In this document: positions 36,163 to 45,808 of the stretch, one piece after another
How positions within the stretch are numbered: the first letter of the stretch is position 1
How the letters are laid out: each line of letters begins with the position of its first letter
Assembly: GCF_001645105.1 (NCBI RefSeq)
Contig: NZ_LKEG01000052.1
Span: forward strand, 368,514-432,513
Reading direction: 5' to 3'
Length of the DNA stretch: 64,000 bases
Origin: Pseudomonas marginalis
GTDB taxonomy: Bacteria > Pseudomonadota > Gammaproteobacteria > Pseudomonadales > Pseudomonadaceae
The notes under the pieces: generated by a model
What the model was told of the DNA's origin: nothing
The model's input: the letters and a program-made list of their open reading frames with translations, nothing else
The model's database searches: none
Position numbers and translations under genes: made by a program

Positions 36163-37539
36163 GTGTCCCGATCCTTTTCTCGTCGACAAATCCTGGGTGG
36201 TCTTGCAGGCCTGGCCGTAGTGGGGGTGGGGGCCGGTGGCGCCTATCGCTACTGGCTGGGGAAAGTCGCCGAGGCCGAGGCGGGACACGATTACGAACTG
36301 ATCGCGGCACCGCTGGATGTGGAACTGGTGCCGGGGCACAAGACCGAAGCCTGGGCGTTCGGCCCCTCGGCGCCGGGCACCGAATTGCGCGTGCGCCAGG
36401 GCGAGTGGCTGCGCGTGCGGTTTATCAACCACCTGCCGGTCGCCACCACCATTCACTGGCATGGCATCCGCCTGCCGCTGGAAATGGACGGCGTGCCCTA
36501 CGTCTCGCAATTGCCGGTGCTGCCCGGCGAATACTTCGACTACAAATTCCGCGTGCCCGACGCCGGCAGCTACTGGTATCACCCGCATGTGAACAGCAGC
36601 GAAGAACTTGGCCGGGGCCTGGTCGGCCCGCTGATCATCGAGGAGCGCGAACCTACCGGTTTCAAGCACGAGCGCACCCTCAGCCTGAAAAGCTGGCATG
36701 TGGACGAAGAGGGCGCTTTCGTGGCGTTCAGCGTGCCCCGTGAAGCGGCGCGTGGCGGCACCGCCGGGCGCTTGTCGACGATCAATGGTGTGTCCCAGGC
36801 GGTGATCGATCTACCTGCCGGGCAGATTACGCGCGTGCGTCTGCTCAACCTCGACAACACCTTGACCTATCGCCTCAACATCCCGGACGTTGAAGCGCAG
36901 ATCTACGCGCTGGACGGCAACCCCATCGAACCTCGCCCGTTGGGCAAGGAATATTGGCTGGGCCCGGGCATGCGTATCTGCCTGGCGATCAAGGCTCCGC
37001 CGGCCGGCGAAGAGCTGTCGATCCGCAACGGCCCGGTGCGCCTGGGCACCTTCCGTTCGGTGGCCAACACCGACGCGCCGACCGACTGGCCACCGGCATT
37101 GCCCGCCAACCCGATCAGCGAGCCGGACCTGGCCAATGCCGAGAAACTCAACTTCAATTTCGAATGGGTGGGTTCGGTGTCGGTGGATGACGGCAAGCCG
37201 CCGAGCCTGTGGCAGATCAACGGCAAGGCCTGGGACATCACCGACAAGACCTGCGCCGACCGCCCGATTGCCAGGCTTGAGAAGGGCAAGAGCTACATCT
37301 TCGAACTGAAAAACATGACCCAGTACCAGCACCCGATCCACCTGCACGGCATGAGTTTCAAGGTGATCGCGTCGAACCGCCACAAGGTGATCCCGTACTT
37401 CACCGACACTTACCTGCTGGGCAAGAACGAACGCGCACGCGTGGCGTTGGTGGCGGATAACCCGGGGGTGTGGATGTTCCACTGCCATGTGATCGACCAC
37501 ATGGAAACCGGCCTGATGGCCGCCATCGAGGTGGCGTGA
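36163..37539 (+). CDS. Tat-exported multicopper oxidase
   Basis: 458 residues. The N-terminus carries a twin-arginine signal (SFSRRQILGGLAGLAVVGVG). Three cupredoxin domains bear the copper motifs TTIHWHG, YWYHPHV, HPIHLHG and FHCHVIDHMETGLM, giving the full type 1, 2 and 3 sites. It is a periplasmic laccase or cuprous-oxidase-like enzyme; there is no long methionine-rich insert as in CueO. GTG at 36163 (GAGG upstream) places the Tat motif at the usual distance. Its stop overlaps tadA (TGATG). Confidence 0.88.
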   Translation: MSRSFSRRQILGGLAGLAVVGVGAGGAYRYWLGKVAEAEAGHDYELIAAPLDVELVPGHKTEAWAFGPSAPGTELRVRQGEWLRVRFINHLPVATTIHWHGIRLPLEMDGVPYVSQLPVLPGEYFDYKFRVPDAGSYWYHPHVNSSEELGRGLVGPLIIEEREPTGFKHERTLSLKSWHVDEEGAFVAFSVPREAARGGTAGRLSTINGVSQAVIDLPAGQITRVRLLNLDNTLTYRLNIPDVEAQIYALDGNPIEPRPLGKEYWLGPGMRICLAIKAPPAGEELSIRNGPVRLGTFRSVANTDAPTDWPPALPANPISEPDLANAEKLNFNFEWVGSVSVDDGKPPSLWQINGKAWDITDKTCADRPIARLEKGKSYIFELKNMTQYQHPIHLHGMSFKVIASNRHKVIPYFTDTYLLGKNERARVALVADNPGVWMFHCHVIDHMETGLMAAIEVA

Positions 37540-38036
37540 TGCGCCAGTTTCGCCCTACGGCGATCATCGACCGCAGTCGCGACCAGGACTTCATGCGCGA
37601 GGCCCTGGTGCTCGCCGCCCAAGGTGCCGCGTTGGGTGAAGTGCCCGTGGGCGCGGTACTGGTGCAGGACGGTGAAATCATCGGCCGTGGCTTCAACTGC
37701 CCGATCAGCGGCAACGACCCCAGCGCCCATGCCGAAATGGTCGCTATCCGCGCCGCTGCGCAAGCCATCAGCAACTACCGCCTGGTGGGCAGTACGCTGT
37801 ATGTGACGTTGGAACCGTGCAGCATGTGCGCCGGTTTGATCGTGCATTCACGGATTGCGCGGGTGGTGTACGGGGCGCTGGAGCCTAAGGCCGGGATTGT
37901 GCAGAGCCAGGGGCAGTTTTTTACCCAGAGCTTTTTGAATCATCGGGTGGTGTTTGAAGGTGGGGTGTTGGCGGAGGAGTGTGGGACGGTGCTGAGTGAG
38001 TTCTTCAGGGCCAGACGCGCCAAGCCTGCCCTCTAA
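37539..38036 (+). CDS. tadA: tRNA-specific adenosine deaminase
   Basis: 165 residues. The deaminase motifs HAEMVAIRAAA and LEPCSMCAG give the zinc ligands and the catalytic glutamate. It converts A34 to inosine in tRNA-Arg(ACG). The ATG overlaps the multicopper oxidase stop by one base, so it is translated from that transcript; this is an odd partner for an essential tRNA gene. A compact REP hairpin follows. Confidence 0.93.
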   Translation: MRQFRPTAIIDRSRDQDFMREALVLAAQGAALGEVPVGAVLVQDGEIIGRGFNCPISGNDPSAHAEMVAIRAAAQAISNYRLVGSTLYVTLEPCSMCAGLIVHSRIARVVYGALEPKAGIVQSQGQFFTQSFLNHRVVFEGGVLAEECGTVLSEFFRARRAKPAL

Positions 38037-38054
38037 GGGACACTGGAGATCAAA

Positions 38055-38084
38055 GTGTGGGAGGGAGCAAGCCCCCTCCCACAT
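38055..38084. repeat. Compact type A REP hairpin
   Basis: GTGGGAGGGAGCAAGCCCCCTCCCAC with almost no loop: the two arms of a type A REPIN have collapsed by deletion of the centre. Convergent genes tadA and cmoB flank it. Confidence 0.8.
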
Positions 38085-38118
38085 TGTGATCTCCCTTTAT
38101 TCAAGGGGGATCGGGGGG

Positions 38119-39075
38119 TTATTTCTTGGCGATGATCACCGCCCGCATCGGCGCCGGCAGCCCTTCAAGGGTCTTGCTGTGATCCTCCGGATCGAGGAAG
38201 TCACTTAACGACTGATACTTCATCCACTCCGTGCCGCGCTGTTCCTCGACGGTGGTCACGCTCACATCCACGCAACGCACGTCACTGAACCCGGCACGGC
38301 GTAGCCACAGCATCAACGCCGGCACCGAAGGCAGGAACCACACGTTACGCATCTGCGCGTAGCGATCTTCCGGCACCAGCACTTGCTGCTGATCGCCCTC
38401 GACCACCAATGTTTCCAGCACCAGCTCACCGCCCTTGACCAGGGTGTCCTTCAGCGCCAGCAAATGCTCGATCGGCGAACGGCGGTGGTAGAACACACCC
38501 ATCGAAAATACCGTGTCAAAGCCTTCCAGGTTCGCCGGCAAATCTTCAAACGGGAACGGCAGGTGCCAAGCCTTGGGCTCGGACAGGTAGCGTTGCACCG
38601 CCTGGAACTGGCAGAAGAACAGCCAATTCGGGTCCACGCCAATCACACTGTCGGCACCGGCGCCGAGCATGCGCCACATGTAATAGCCGTTGCCGCAGCC
38701 TACATCGAGGATGCGTTTGCCTTTGAGGTCCAGGTGCGGCGCGACCCGTGACCATTTCCAATCCGAGCGCCATTCGGTGTCCACATGGACGCCGAACAGG
38801 TGGAACGGACCCTTGCGCCACGGGCACAACCCCATCAGTGCCGTGCGCATTTGCGCGCGGGTGGCGTCGTCGCAGTCGGTGTCCAGCGCCAGGTCGTTGA
38901 GCAAATCGACTTCGCTGGGTTGGATGTTCGGCAGTGCATCCAACGCACTCTGCCAACGCTCCAGGTCGCCATGACCCTTTTCCATCTTGCTATCGAGTTG
39001 CGCTTGCAGGCCTTGGGCCCACACGGCCAGGGGAGTGCCGACCAAATGGCGGGCGAGGGGGGACAGATCAATCAT
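38119..39075 (-). CDS. cmoB: tRNA U34 carboxymethyltransferase CmoB
   Basis: 318 residues. The SAM-fold motif ILDVGCGNGYYMWRMLG and the CmoB-type opening (KGPFHLFGVHVDTEWRSDWKWSR) are clear. It uses carboxy-SAM made by CmoA to form 5-carboxymethoxyuridine at tRNA position 34. It overlaps cmoA by 4 bp on the same strand, the normal pair. Confidence 0.95.
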   Translation of the reverse strand: MIDLSPLARHLVGTPLAVWAQGLQAQLDSKMEKGHGDLERWQSALDALPNIQPSEVDLLNDLALDTDCDDATRAQMRTALMGLCPWRKGPFHLFGVHVDTEWRSDWKWSRVAPHLDLKGKRILDVGCGNGYYMWRMLGAGADSVIGVDPNWLFFCQFQAVQRYLSEPKAWHLPFPFEDLPANLEGFDTVFSMGVFYHRRSPIEHLLALKDTLVKGGELVLETLVVEGDQQQVLVPEDRYAQMRNVWFLPSVPALMLWLRRAGFSDVRCVDVSVTTVEEQRGTEWMKYQSLSDFLDPEDHSKTLEGLPAPMRAVIIAKK

Positions 39076-39815
39076 GGCAAGGCAATCAACGAGGCAAAGT
39101 TAAGACACTGGAACCACGGCACGACTGTCGAGAACCCCGCCGCCAGCAGGCGTTCACGGTGTTCTTCGAGGCTGTCGGGCTTCATGACGTTTTCGATGGC
39201 GCTGCGCTTCTGGGCGATTTCCAGTTCGCTGTAGCCGTTGGCGCGTTTGAACGCGATGTGCAGGTCGGTGAGCAGCGCGTGTTCTTCAGGATCGTTGAAA
39301 CGCAGCTTCTCCGAAAGAATCAACGCGCCGCCCGGCAACAGCGATTGGCGGATGCGCGAGAGCAAGGCCAGGCGTTCATCGGGAGCAATGAACTGCAGGG
39401 TGAAATTCAGCGCCACCACCGAAGCCGGCGCAAATTGCAGCGCGAGGATATCGCCCTCGATCACCTCGACCGGCAGCAACTCCTGGAACATCGAGTCCTG
39501 GCCATTGAGGTATTCGCGGCAGCGCTCGACCATCGCCGCCGAGTTATCCACCGCAATCACCCGACAACCGTCGGTGCGCACATGGCGACGCAAGGCCTGG
39601 GTCACCGCGCCGAGCGACGAGCCCAGGTCATACAGCACGCTATGGGGCTGGGCAAACTGCGCCGCGAGCACACCGAGGTTCTCGACGATGGTCGGGTAAC
39701 CCGGCACCGAGCGCTTGATCATGTCCGGGAACACCCGCACCACGTCTTCGTTGAAGGCGAAGTCCGGCACCTGGGGCAGGGGCTGGGCGAATAGGCGATC
39801 GGGTTCTTTGCTCAC
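39072..39815 (-). CDS. cmoA: Carboxy-SAM synthase CmoA
   Basis: 247 residues, with VLYDLGSSLGAVTQALRRHV (SAM-binding) and the family N-terminus DFAFNEDVVRVFPDMI. It makes carboxy-S-adenosylmethionine from SAM and prephenate. It is first of the cmoA-cmoB unit. The 154-bp gap upstream holds no recognised site. Confidence 0.95.
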   Translation of the reverse strand: MSKEPDRLFAQPLPQVPDFAFNEDVVRVFPDMIKRSVPGYPTIVENLGVLAAQFAQPHSVLYDLGSSLGAVTQALRRHVRTDGCRVIAVDNSAAMVERCREYLNGQDSMFQELLPVEVIEGDILALQFAPASVVALNFTLQFIAPDERLALLSRIRQSLLPGGALILSEKLRFNDPEEHALLTDLHIAFKRANGYSELEIAQKRSAIENVMKPDSLEEHRERLLAAGFSTVVPWFQCLNFASLIALP

Positions 39816-39969
39816 GGTTGTTCCGGCGACGAAGGGGGAAAGGCCGGCATTTTAGCCAAAGTGGCGCGGGGATGCTTGGGTTGTGTGATAACGCGTGAAA
39901 GAGCGCTTGGGGGGAAGCTGAATGACCAGGTTCGAAGAGTGAGTTTGGTCATTCATTATCTAACGCTGA

Positions 39970-40467
39970 TTACATCGGTCGCATAAATATTAAGTACGTG
40001 GAGCTGCCGATGATTTCCAGCTCTTCATTAGTATGACTATTGACGCCTTTGAAATTAAAATCGATTTGGTAAAGTAACTTATCTGAAGTGACGGTGATGG
40101 TGTCTACAGTGAAAGTCCCGCTTACTGGATTGTATGAAAAAGAGGTTGTGAAACTGGGAATGGTGGCCGTTTCATAGTAATTGGCAATTTTGAAAGGAAA
40201 GTCTGGATCGCCTACAGAATAGGTGCTGGATGCAATGTTTTTATCAAATACAAGTATCAGGCCCTTGGTTGTGCGACGTGAACTGTCCTCAGTATTTGCG
40301 ACAGATATCAGCTCAATCAGATCGCTCTCAGTATCGGCGTCGAATTTAACGATTTGAGTCTTGAAGTCCACTCGGTCAGAGACTGTTGCACGTGTTTCAG
40401 CACTTACGGTGATGGCACGTCTCGCAGTGTCGGGGAAATTTGAATTTTTGCCTTTGAAAAAGCTCAT
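39970..40467 (-). CDS. Unrecognised AT-rich protein behind a lux-box-like promoter
   Basis: 165 residues, not matched to a known family. It is rich in beta-forming and hydroxyl residues (TATIPSFTTSFSYNPVSG, TFTVDTITVTSDKLLYQI), with no signal peptide, no cysteine and no membrane helix; a soluble beta-rich cytoplasmic or non-classically released protein is likely. ATG at 40467 has AAGGAAGAAC upstream. Base composition is clearly poorer in GC than its neighbours, suggesting acquisition. It is monocistronic, between cmoA and a YhhN-family gene. Control by a LuxR-type regulator is inferred from the promoter only. Confidence 0.8.
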   Translation of the reverse strand: MSFFKGKNSNFPDTARRAITVSAETRATVSDRVDFKTQIVKFDADTESDLIELISVANTEDSSRRTTKGLILVFDKNIASSTYSVGDPDFPFKIANYYETATIPSFTTSFSYNPVSGTFTVDTITVTSDKLLYQIDFNFKGVNSHTNEELEIIGSSTYLIFMRPM

Positions 40468-40512
40468 GATGTTCTTCCTTGTATTACGTGGGTGGCTGGG
40501 GAATGTCACCGA

Positions 40513-40558
40513 ATAATAGGCAGGACCAAAAAAACCAGCTACTGTCAGATCTGACAGT
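40513..40558 (-). promoter_or_regulatory. Lux-box-like palindrome and -10 hexamer
   Basis: ACTGTCAGATCTGACAGT (40541-40558) is a perfect 18-bp palindrome that fits the CT-N12-AG lux/las box. Leftward, TATTAT (40518-40513) would be a -10; the palindrome centre then lies at about -43.5, as in class II LuxR-activated promoters. The predicted start is near 40506, 39 nt before the ATG. Confidence 0.65.
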
Positions 40559-40596
40559 TTTTTATAAGCTTCCGAAATAGACTTGGATTTTTATGG

Positions 40597-41244
40597 TTAT
40601 GACGTGTGCCCAAGTTGTTTGTTATTGAATGCCGAGGCAGCAATACCCCATTGGCCTAGCCAATAACTGAGGATGATGATGTAAGGCGCAGCGCGGAGCG
40701 GCGATACGAATCGATCGATGCCAATCACACCGTCTGAGAATGCAAATGCCAGCGCGCCGCCCGCTGCCAGGAACGCCGAACGCTTGGGTACGTCAGTGCC
40801 GAGTCGAGCGAGCGCGCGCCAGAGCATGGCGCTGATCGCTGTGGCGTAGACGATCACGGGTACCAGCAGTGGGCCCAGACTGCTGGAAATCAGCATCCCC
40901 AACAGCACGGTACCAACGCCGAGCGCGAGCAACAGTGGCATCAACGCCAGACGGTTGCAGTCACTGAGATAAGCCTTGAGATACGCCAGATGCGCAACTA
41001 GAAATGCGCCGAGACCGAACACGAACAGATCCCCTGGCCACGCCAACAACACATCGCCAAGCAGAGAAAAAATCAGACCCAGGCTGATCCAGCGTCGATA
41101 GTCGGTGGGCGGTGCATCATGCAGCCAGCCCAGCAGCGCCAGTACCGGCAGCGGCTTGACCAGCAGGCACAGCAGCGCCGCATGGGTGGTCAAGCCGTAG
41201 ATAAAGGTGCCGGCGCCCATCAGCGCAAGAATCAGCCATGGCAT
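40597..41244 (-). CDS. YhhN family membrane protein (lysoplasmalogenase-like)
   Basis: 215 residues with about eight hydrophobic helices. The motifs KPLPVLALLG, FSLLGDVLLAWP and the late AFAFSDGVIGIDRF match the YhhN/TMEM86 family, some members of which hydrolyse lysoplasmalogen. Bacterial substrate is unknown. It starts 1 bp after the stop of the I42 inhibitor gene, so both form one unit. Confidence 0.85.
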   Translation of the reverse strand: MPWLILALMGAGTFIYGLTTHAALLCLLVKPLPVLALLGWLHDAPPTDYRRWISLGLIFSLLGDVLLAWPGDLFVFGLGAFLVAHLAYLKAYLSDCNRLALMPLLLALGVGTVLLGMLISSSLGPLLVPVIVYATAISAMLWRALARLGTDVPKRSAFLAAGGALAFAFSDGVIGIDRFVSPLRAAPYIIILSYWLGQWGIAASAFNNKQLGHTS

Positions 41245-41245
41245 A

Positions 41246-41635
41246 TCAGTTCACCGTGACGGCGCAGTCAAAGGTTTCGACGGGTTCGGCTTCCGGTTCC
41301 CAGGGTTGCTGGGAGGTCAGGCGCAAACGGCCCTGGCCGGCCGCGAAGGCCTGGAAGCGCCAGGTGGACTGGCCGCCGCCGCCGATCACGCCGGATTCCG
41401 TGCTGCTGTAGACCTCGGGGCTCAACGCACGCAGCACACCGCCGGCGGAGTCCTGGATGGCCCAGCGGTAACCGGTGGTGGGGTTGCTGGGCAGGGTGAG
41501 GATGAGGTTTTGCCCGGTTTTAAGCTGAAGCGGGCAGGCGCTTTGGTTGTCCACGCTGACGTTTTGCTTGGGGGCACTGGCGCAGGCGGCCAGCAGGGCA
41601 AGGCTCAAGGGGAGAAGCAGGCGGGCTGCGGTCAT
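41246..41635 (-). CDS. Chagasin-like (I42) protease inhibitor lipoprotein
   Basis: 129 residues. A lipoprotein signal ends in LLAAC (Cys18). The body has the chagasin motif NPTTGYRW, the central GGGG-type loop (SGVIGGGGQSTWRF) and a C-terminal loop QPWEPEAEPVETF, the three loops that block papain-type cysteine proteases. It is probably anchored in the outer membrane facing the periplasm. It lies upstream of the YhhN gene with a 1-bp gap, downstream of lon on the same strand across a long palindrome. Confidence 0.88.
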   Translation of the reverse strand: MTAARLLLPLSLALLAACASAPKQNVSVDNQSACPLQLKTGQNLILTLPSNPTTGYRWAIQDSAGGVLRALSPEVYSSTESGVIGGGGQSTWRFQAFAAGQGRLRLTSQQPWEPEAEPVETFDCAVTVN

Positions 41636-41688
41636 GGGGGCTCCGTTGATTCACGACGAAGGGCGAGCATAACTGAAGATGAGGCAGG

Positions 41689-41822
41689 TGTAGTGAGCGG
41701 GCTTGCCCCGCGCTGGGTGGCGAAGCCGCCCCTGAACCAAACACCGCATTCTTTCAGACAGAACGCGGTGTTTGGTTCAGGGCGGCTTCGCCACCCAGCG
41801 CGGGGCAAGCCCGCTCACTACA
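41689..41822. repeat. Near-perfect 134-bp inverted repeat built on a type C REPIN
   Basis: Arms of about 58 bp match except for one inserted C. They start with TGTAGTGAGCGGGCTTGCCC and extend well past the REP core to GAACCAAACACCGC, with only a 17-nt loop. It separates lon from the I42 inhibitor gene. Confidence 0.92.
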
Positions 41823-41842
41823 GGCCGGGCACTAGCTGGTGA

Positions 41843-44263
<2,421 letters not shown>

Positions 44264-44376
44264 GGGGCACCTGCATAAGGAAGTATGGTGCTTAGATGGG
44301 GCGGGGCAGTGGTGGTTTCAATGGGGGGGTGGAGTTAGCAACAAATTGCATGAAATAACTGGAGAGAGTCGCTCGG

Positions 44377-44464
44377 TGTGGGAGGGGGCTTGCTCCCGAT
44401 AGCGGTTATTCAGATAAAAATTGATGTCTGGCACACCGCCATCGGGAGCAAGCCCCCTCCCACA
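44377..44464. repeat. Type A REPIN
   Basis: GTGGGAGGGGGCTTGCTCCC ... GGGAGCAAGCCCCCTCCCAC, perfect arms, between lon and the GntR gene. Confidence 0.92.
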
Positions 44465-44481
44465 TTTTTTATCGCGTGGTG

Positions 44482-45471
44482 TCAGCTGATTTTGTGCAGG
44501 TAGGCGGGCAAGGGCTGCTCCGGCAACACTGACAACACCTTCAAACGCTGCAACATACGTTGCCGTGCCCGCTGCAAATGCTCACGCAGGTTCAGCGCCG
44601 CTGCATCAAACGCGCCGTGCAGCAGCAACTCCAGAATCAAACGATGTTCGGCCAGCATGGCGGGATCGGCGCCGATCCCCAGCAAACGGTAGAAAATCCG
44701 GCTGATGATCATCGGGCTCTGGCCCTGGCGGATCAGGGCGGCGATCTTGCGGTTTTGCAGGCCGGCCAGGCAGCGTTGGTGCAAGTCCTCTTCAATCTGC
44801 TCAATGGCTTCCAGGCTGCATTGGGGGCTGTCTTGCGCTTCCAGCACGCGCTGCAACATCGCTTCAAGCAGCTCGCGGTCGAGGTGGGGCGCGCTCTGGC
44901 GCAGGGCTTCAGGCTCCAGGCAGGCACGCAGTTCGTAATCTTCGGTGACTTCCCGCGCCGTCAAAGGCCCCGCCAGCCATTGGGAGTAGGGCTCCTTTTC
45001 GACCAGGCCACGATCGCGCAGGCGCATCAGCGCTTCGCGCACCACCGCGCGGCTGACGCCGTAGTGGTCGGCAGCGGCTTGCTCGTCGAGTCGGTAGTGG
45101 CCGAAGGCAATGCAGGTGGACAGCGCCGCGCCGATTTCCTCAACGATGCGCTCGCCCAGCGGCCGCGTGTCCACCAGCTCATCTTCTCCGTTAAGCCCCA
45201 GATGCGCATGGCTCAAGGGTAAGCGCAGCGGCTCCATGGCCAAGCCTTCGGGGTTGATCAGGTAACCCCGGCCGTTGAAGCGGCAGATCAGGCCTTCGTC
45301 ATGCAGCAGGTCCAGCGCCTTGCGCACCGGTACGCGACTGGTGCCGAACAATTCGGCCAGCGGCGCTTCCAGCAACACCAGGCCATGACGCGCGGTACCG
45401 TTGACGATCGCGTCACGCAACACCTGGTGAATCATCGCGTAACGGGAGGCCGAGGCGGACACTGCTTTCAT
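44482..45471 (-). CDS. GntR family regulator with two winged-HTH domains and an FCD-like domain
   Basis: 329 residues. A first GntR-type winged HTH (about 10-80: APLAELFGTSRVPVRKALDLL) is followed by a second (about 100-175: AAADHYGVSRAVVREALMRL), then an all-helical FCD-like ligand domain (about 180-315). Two HTH units in one chain are unusual for GntR proteins, which normally have one and dimerise. ATG at 45471 has AGAGAAAG upstream. It is divergent from the amidase cluster, and four related palindromes lie between, so it probably controls both itself and the cluster. Confidence 0.87.
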   Translation of the reverse strand: MKAVSASASRYAMIHQVLRDAIVNGTARHGLVLLEAPLAELFGTSRVPVRKALDLLHDEGLICRFNGRGYLINPEGLAMEPLRLPLSHAHLGLNGEDELVDTRPLGERIVEEIGAALSTCIAFGHYRLDEQAAADHYGVSRAVVREALMRLRDRGLVEKEPYSQWLAGPLTAREVTEDYELRACLEPEALRQSAPHLDRELLEAMLQRVLEAQDSPQCSLEAIEQIEEDLHQRCLAGLQNRKIAALIRQGQSPMIISRIFYRLLGIGADPAMLAEHRLILELLLHGAFDAAALNLREHLQRARQRMLQRLKVLSVLPEQPLPAYLHKIS

Positions 45472-45534
45472 CGCTTTCTCTAGAGGCTGTAGGAAGGTGG
45501 CCGGGGATTCTCTCATACCTTGCGCCTGTCACTC

Positions 45535-45552
45535 TGCGCCACGTCGGTGGCA
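45535..45552. promoter_or_regulatory. NtrC-like palindrome (weak)
   Basis: TGCGCCACGTCGGTGGCA resembles the NtrC consensus TGCACY-N5-GGTGCA with one extra base. It lies ~190 bp upstream of the sigma-54-like site. Confidence 0.25.
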
Positions 45553-45595
45553 CTTTTTTGGGGCCCGAAAGGTGGGACTGTTACTTTTCTGCACC

Positions 45596-45626
45596 AAAAT
45601 GTACTTATTAATAAAAGATACATTAT
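45596..45626. promoter_or_regulatory. Operator pair near the GntR gene
   Basis: AAAATGTACTTATT (45596-45609) and AAAAGATACATTAT (45613-45626) are partial copies of AAAATGTACATTTT with centres 17 bp apart, about 125-150 bp upstream of the regulator start. Confidence 0.6.
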
Positions 45627-45741
45627 TTCATTGAAGGCGCTTTCCAGCGCCCTGGCAAGATTTTATTCCACCGTTTAAAACCATCTATCCCGTAGCTCTG
45701 GGCAAAATTCACGCATCGCGCCCCTACGGCCTGACGAAGAC

Positions 45742-45757
45742 TGGCACGAAAGCTGCC
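45742..45757 (+). promoter_or_regulatory. Sigma-54-like promoter of the amidase cluster
   Basis: TGGCAC-GAAAG-CTGC keeps the invariant GG and GC with correct 10-bp spacing; the -12 box has C for the first T of TTGC. The start would fall near 45768, inside the first downstream palindrome. Confidence 0.5.
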
Positions 45758-45762
45758 TTTGT

Positions 45763-45793
45763 AAAATGTACATTTTATTAATATGTACGTTTT
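45763..45793. promoter_or_regulatory. Operator pair before the amidase gene
   Basis: AAAATGTACATTTT (45763-45776, perfect palindrome) and AATATGTACGTTTT (45780-45793) have centres 17 bp apart and cover the predicted start of transcription up to 15 bp before the ATG. Confidence 0.7.
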
Positions 45794-45808
45794 GTGAGGG
45801 TCATCCTG

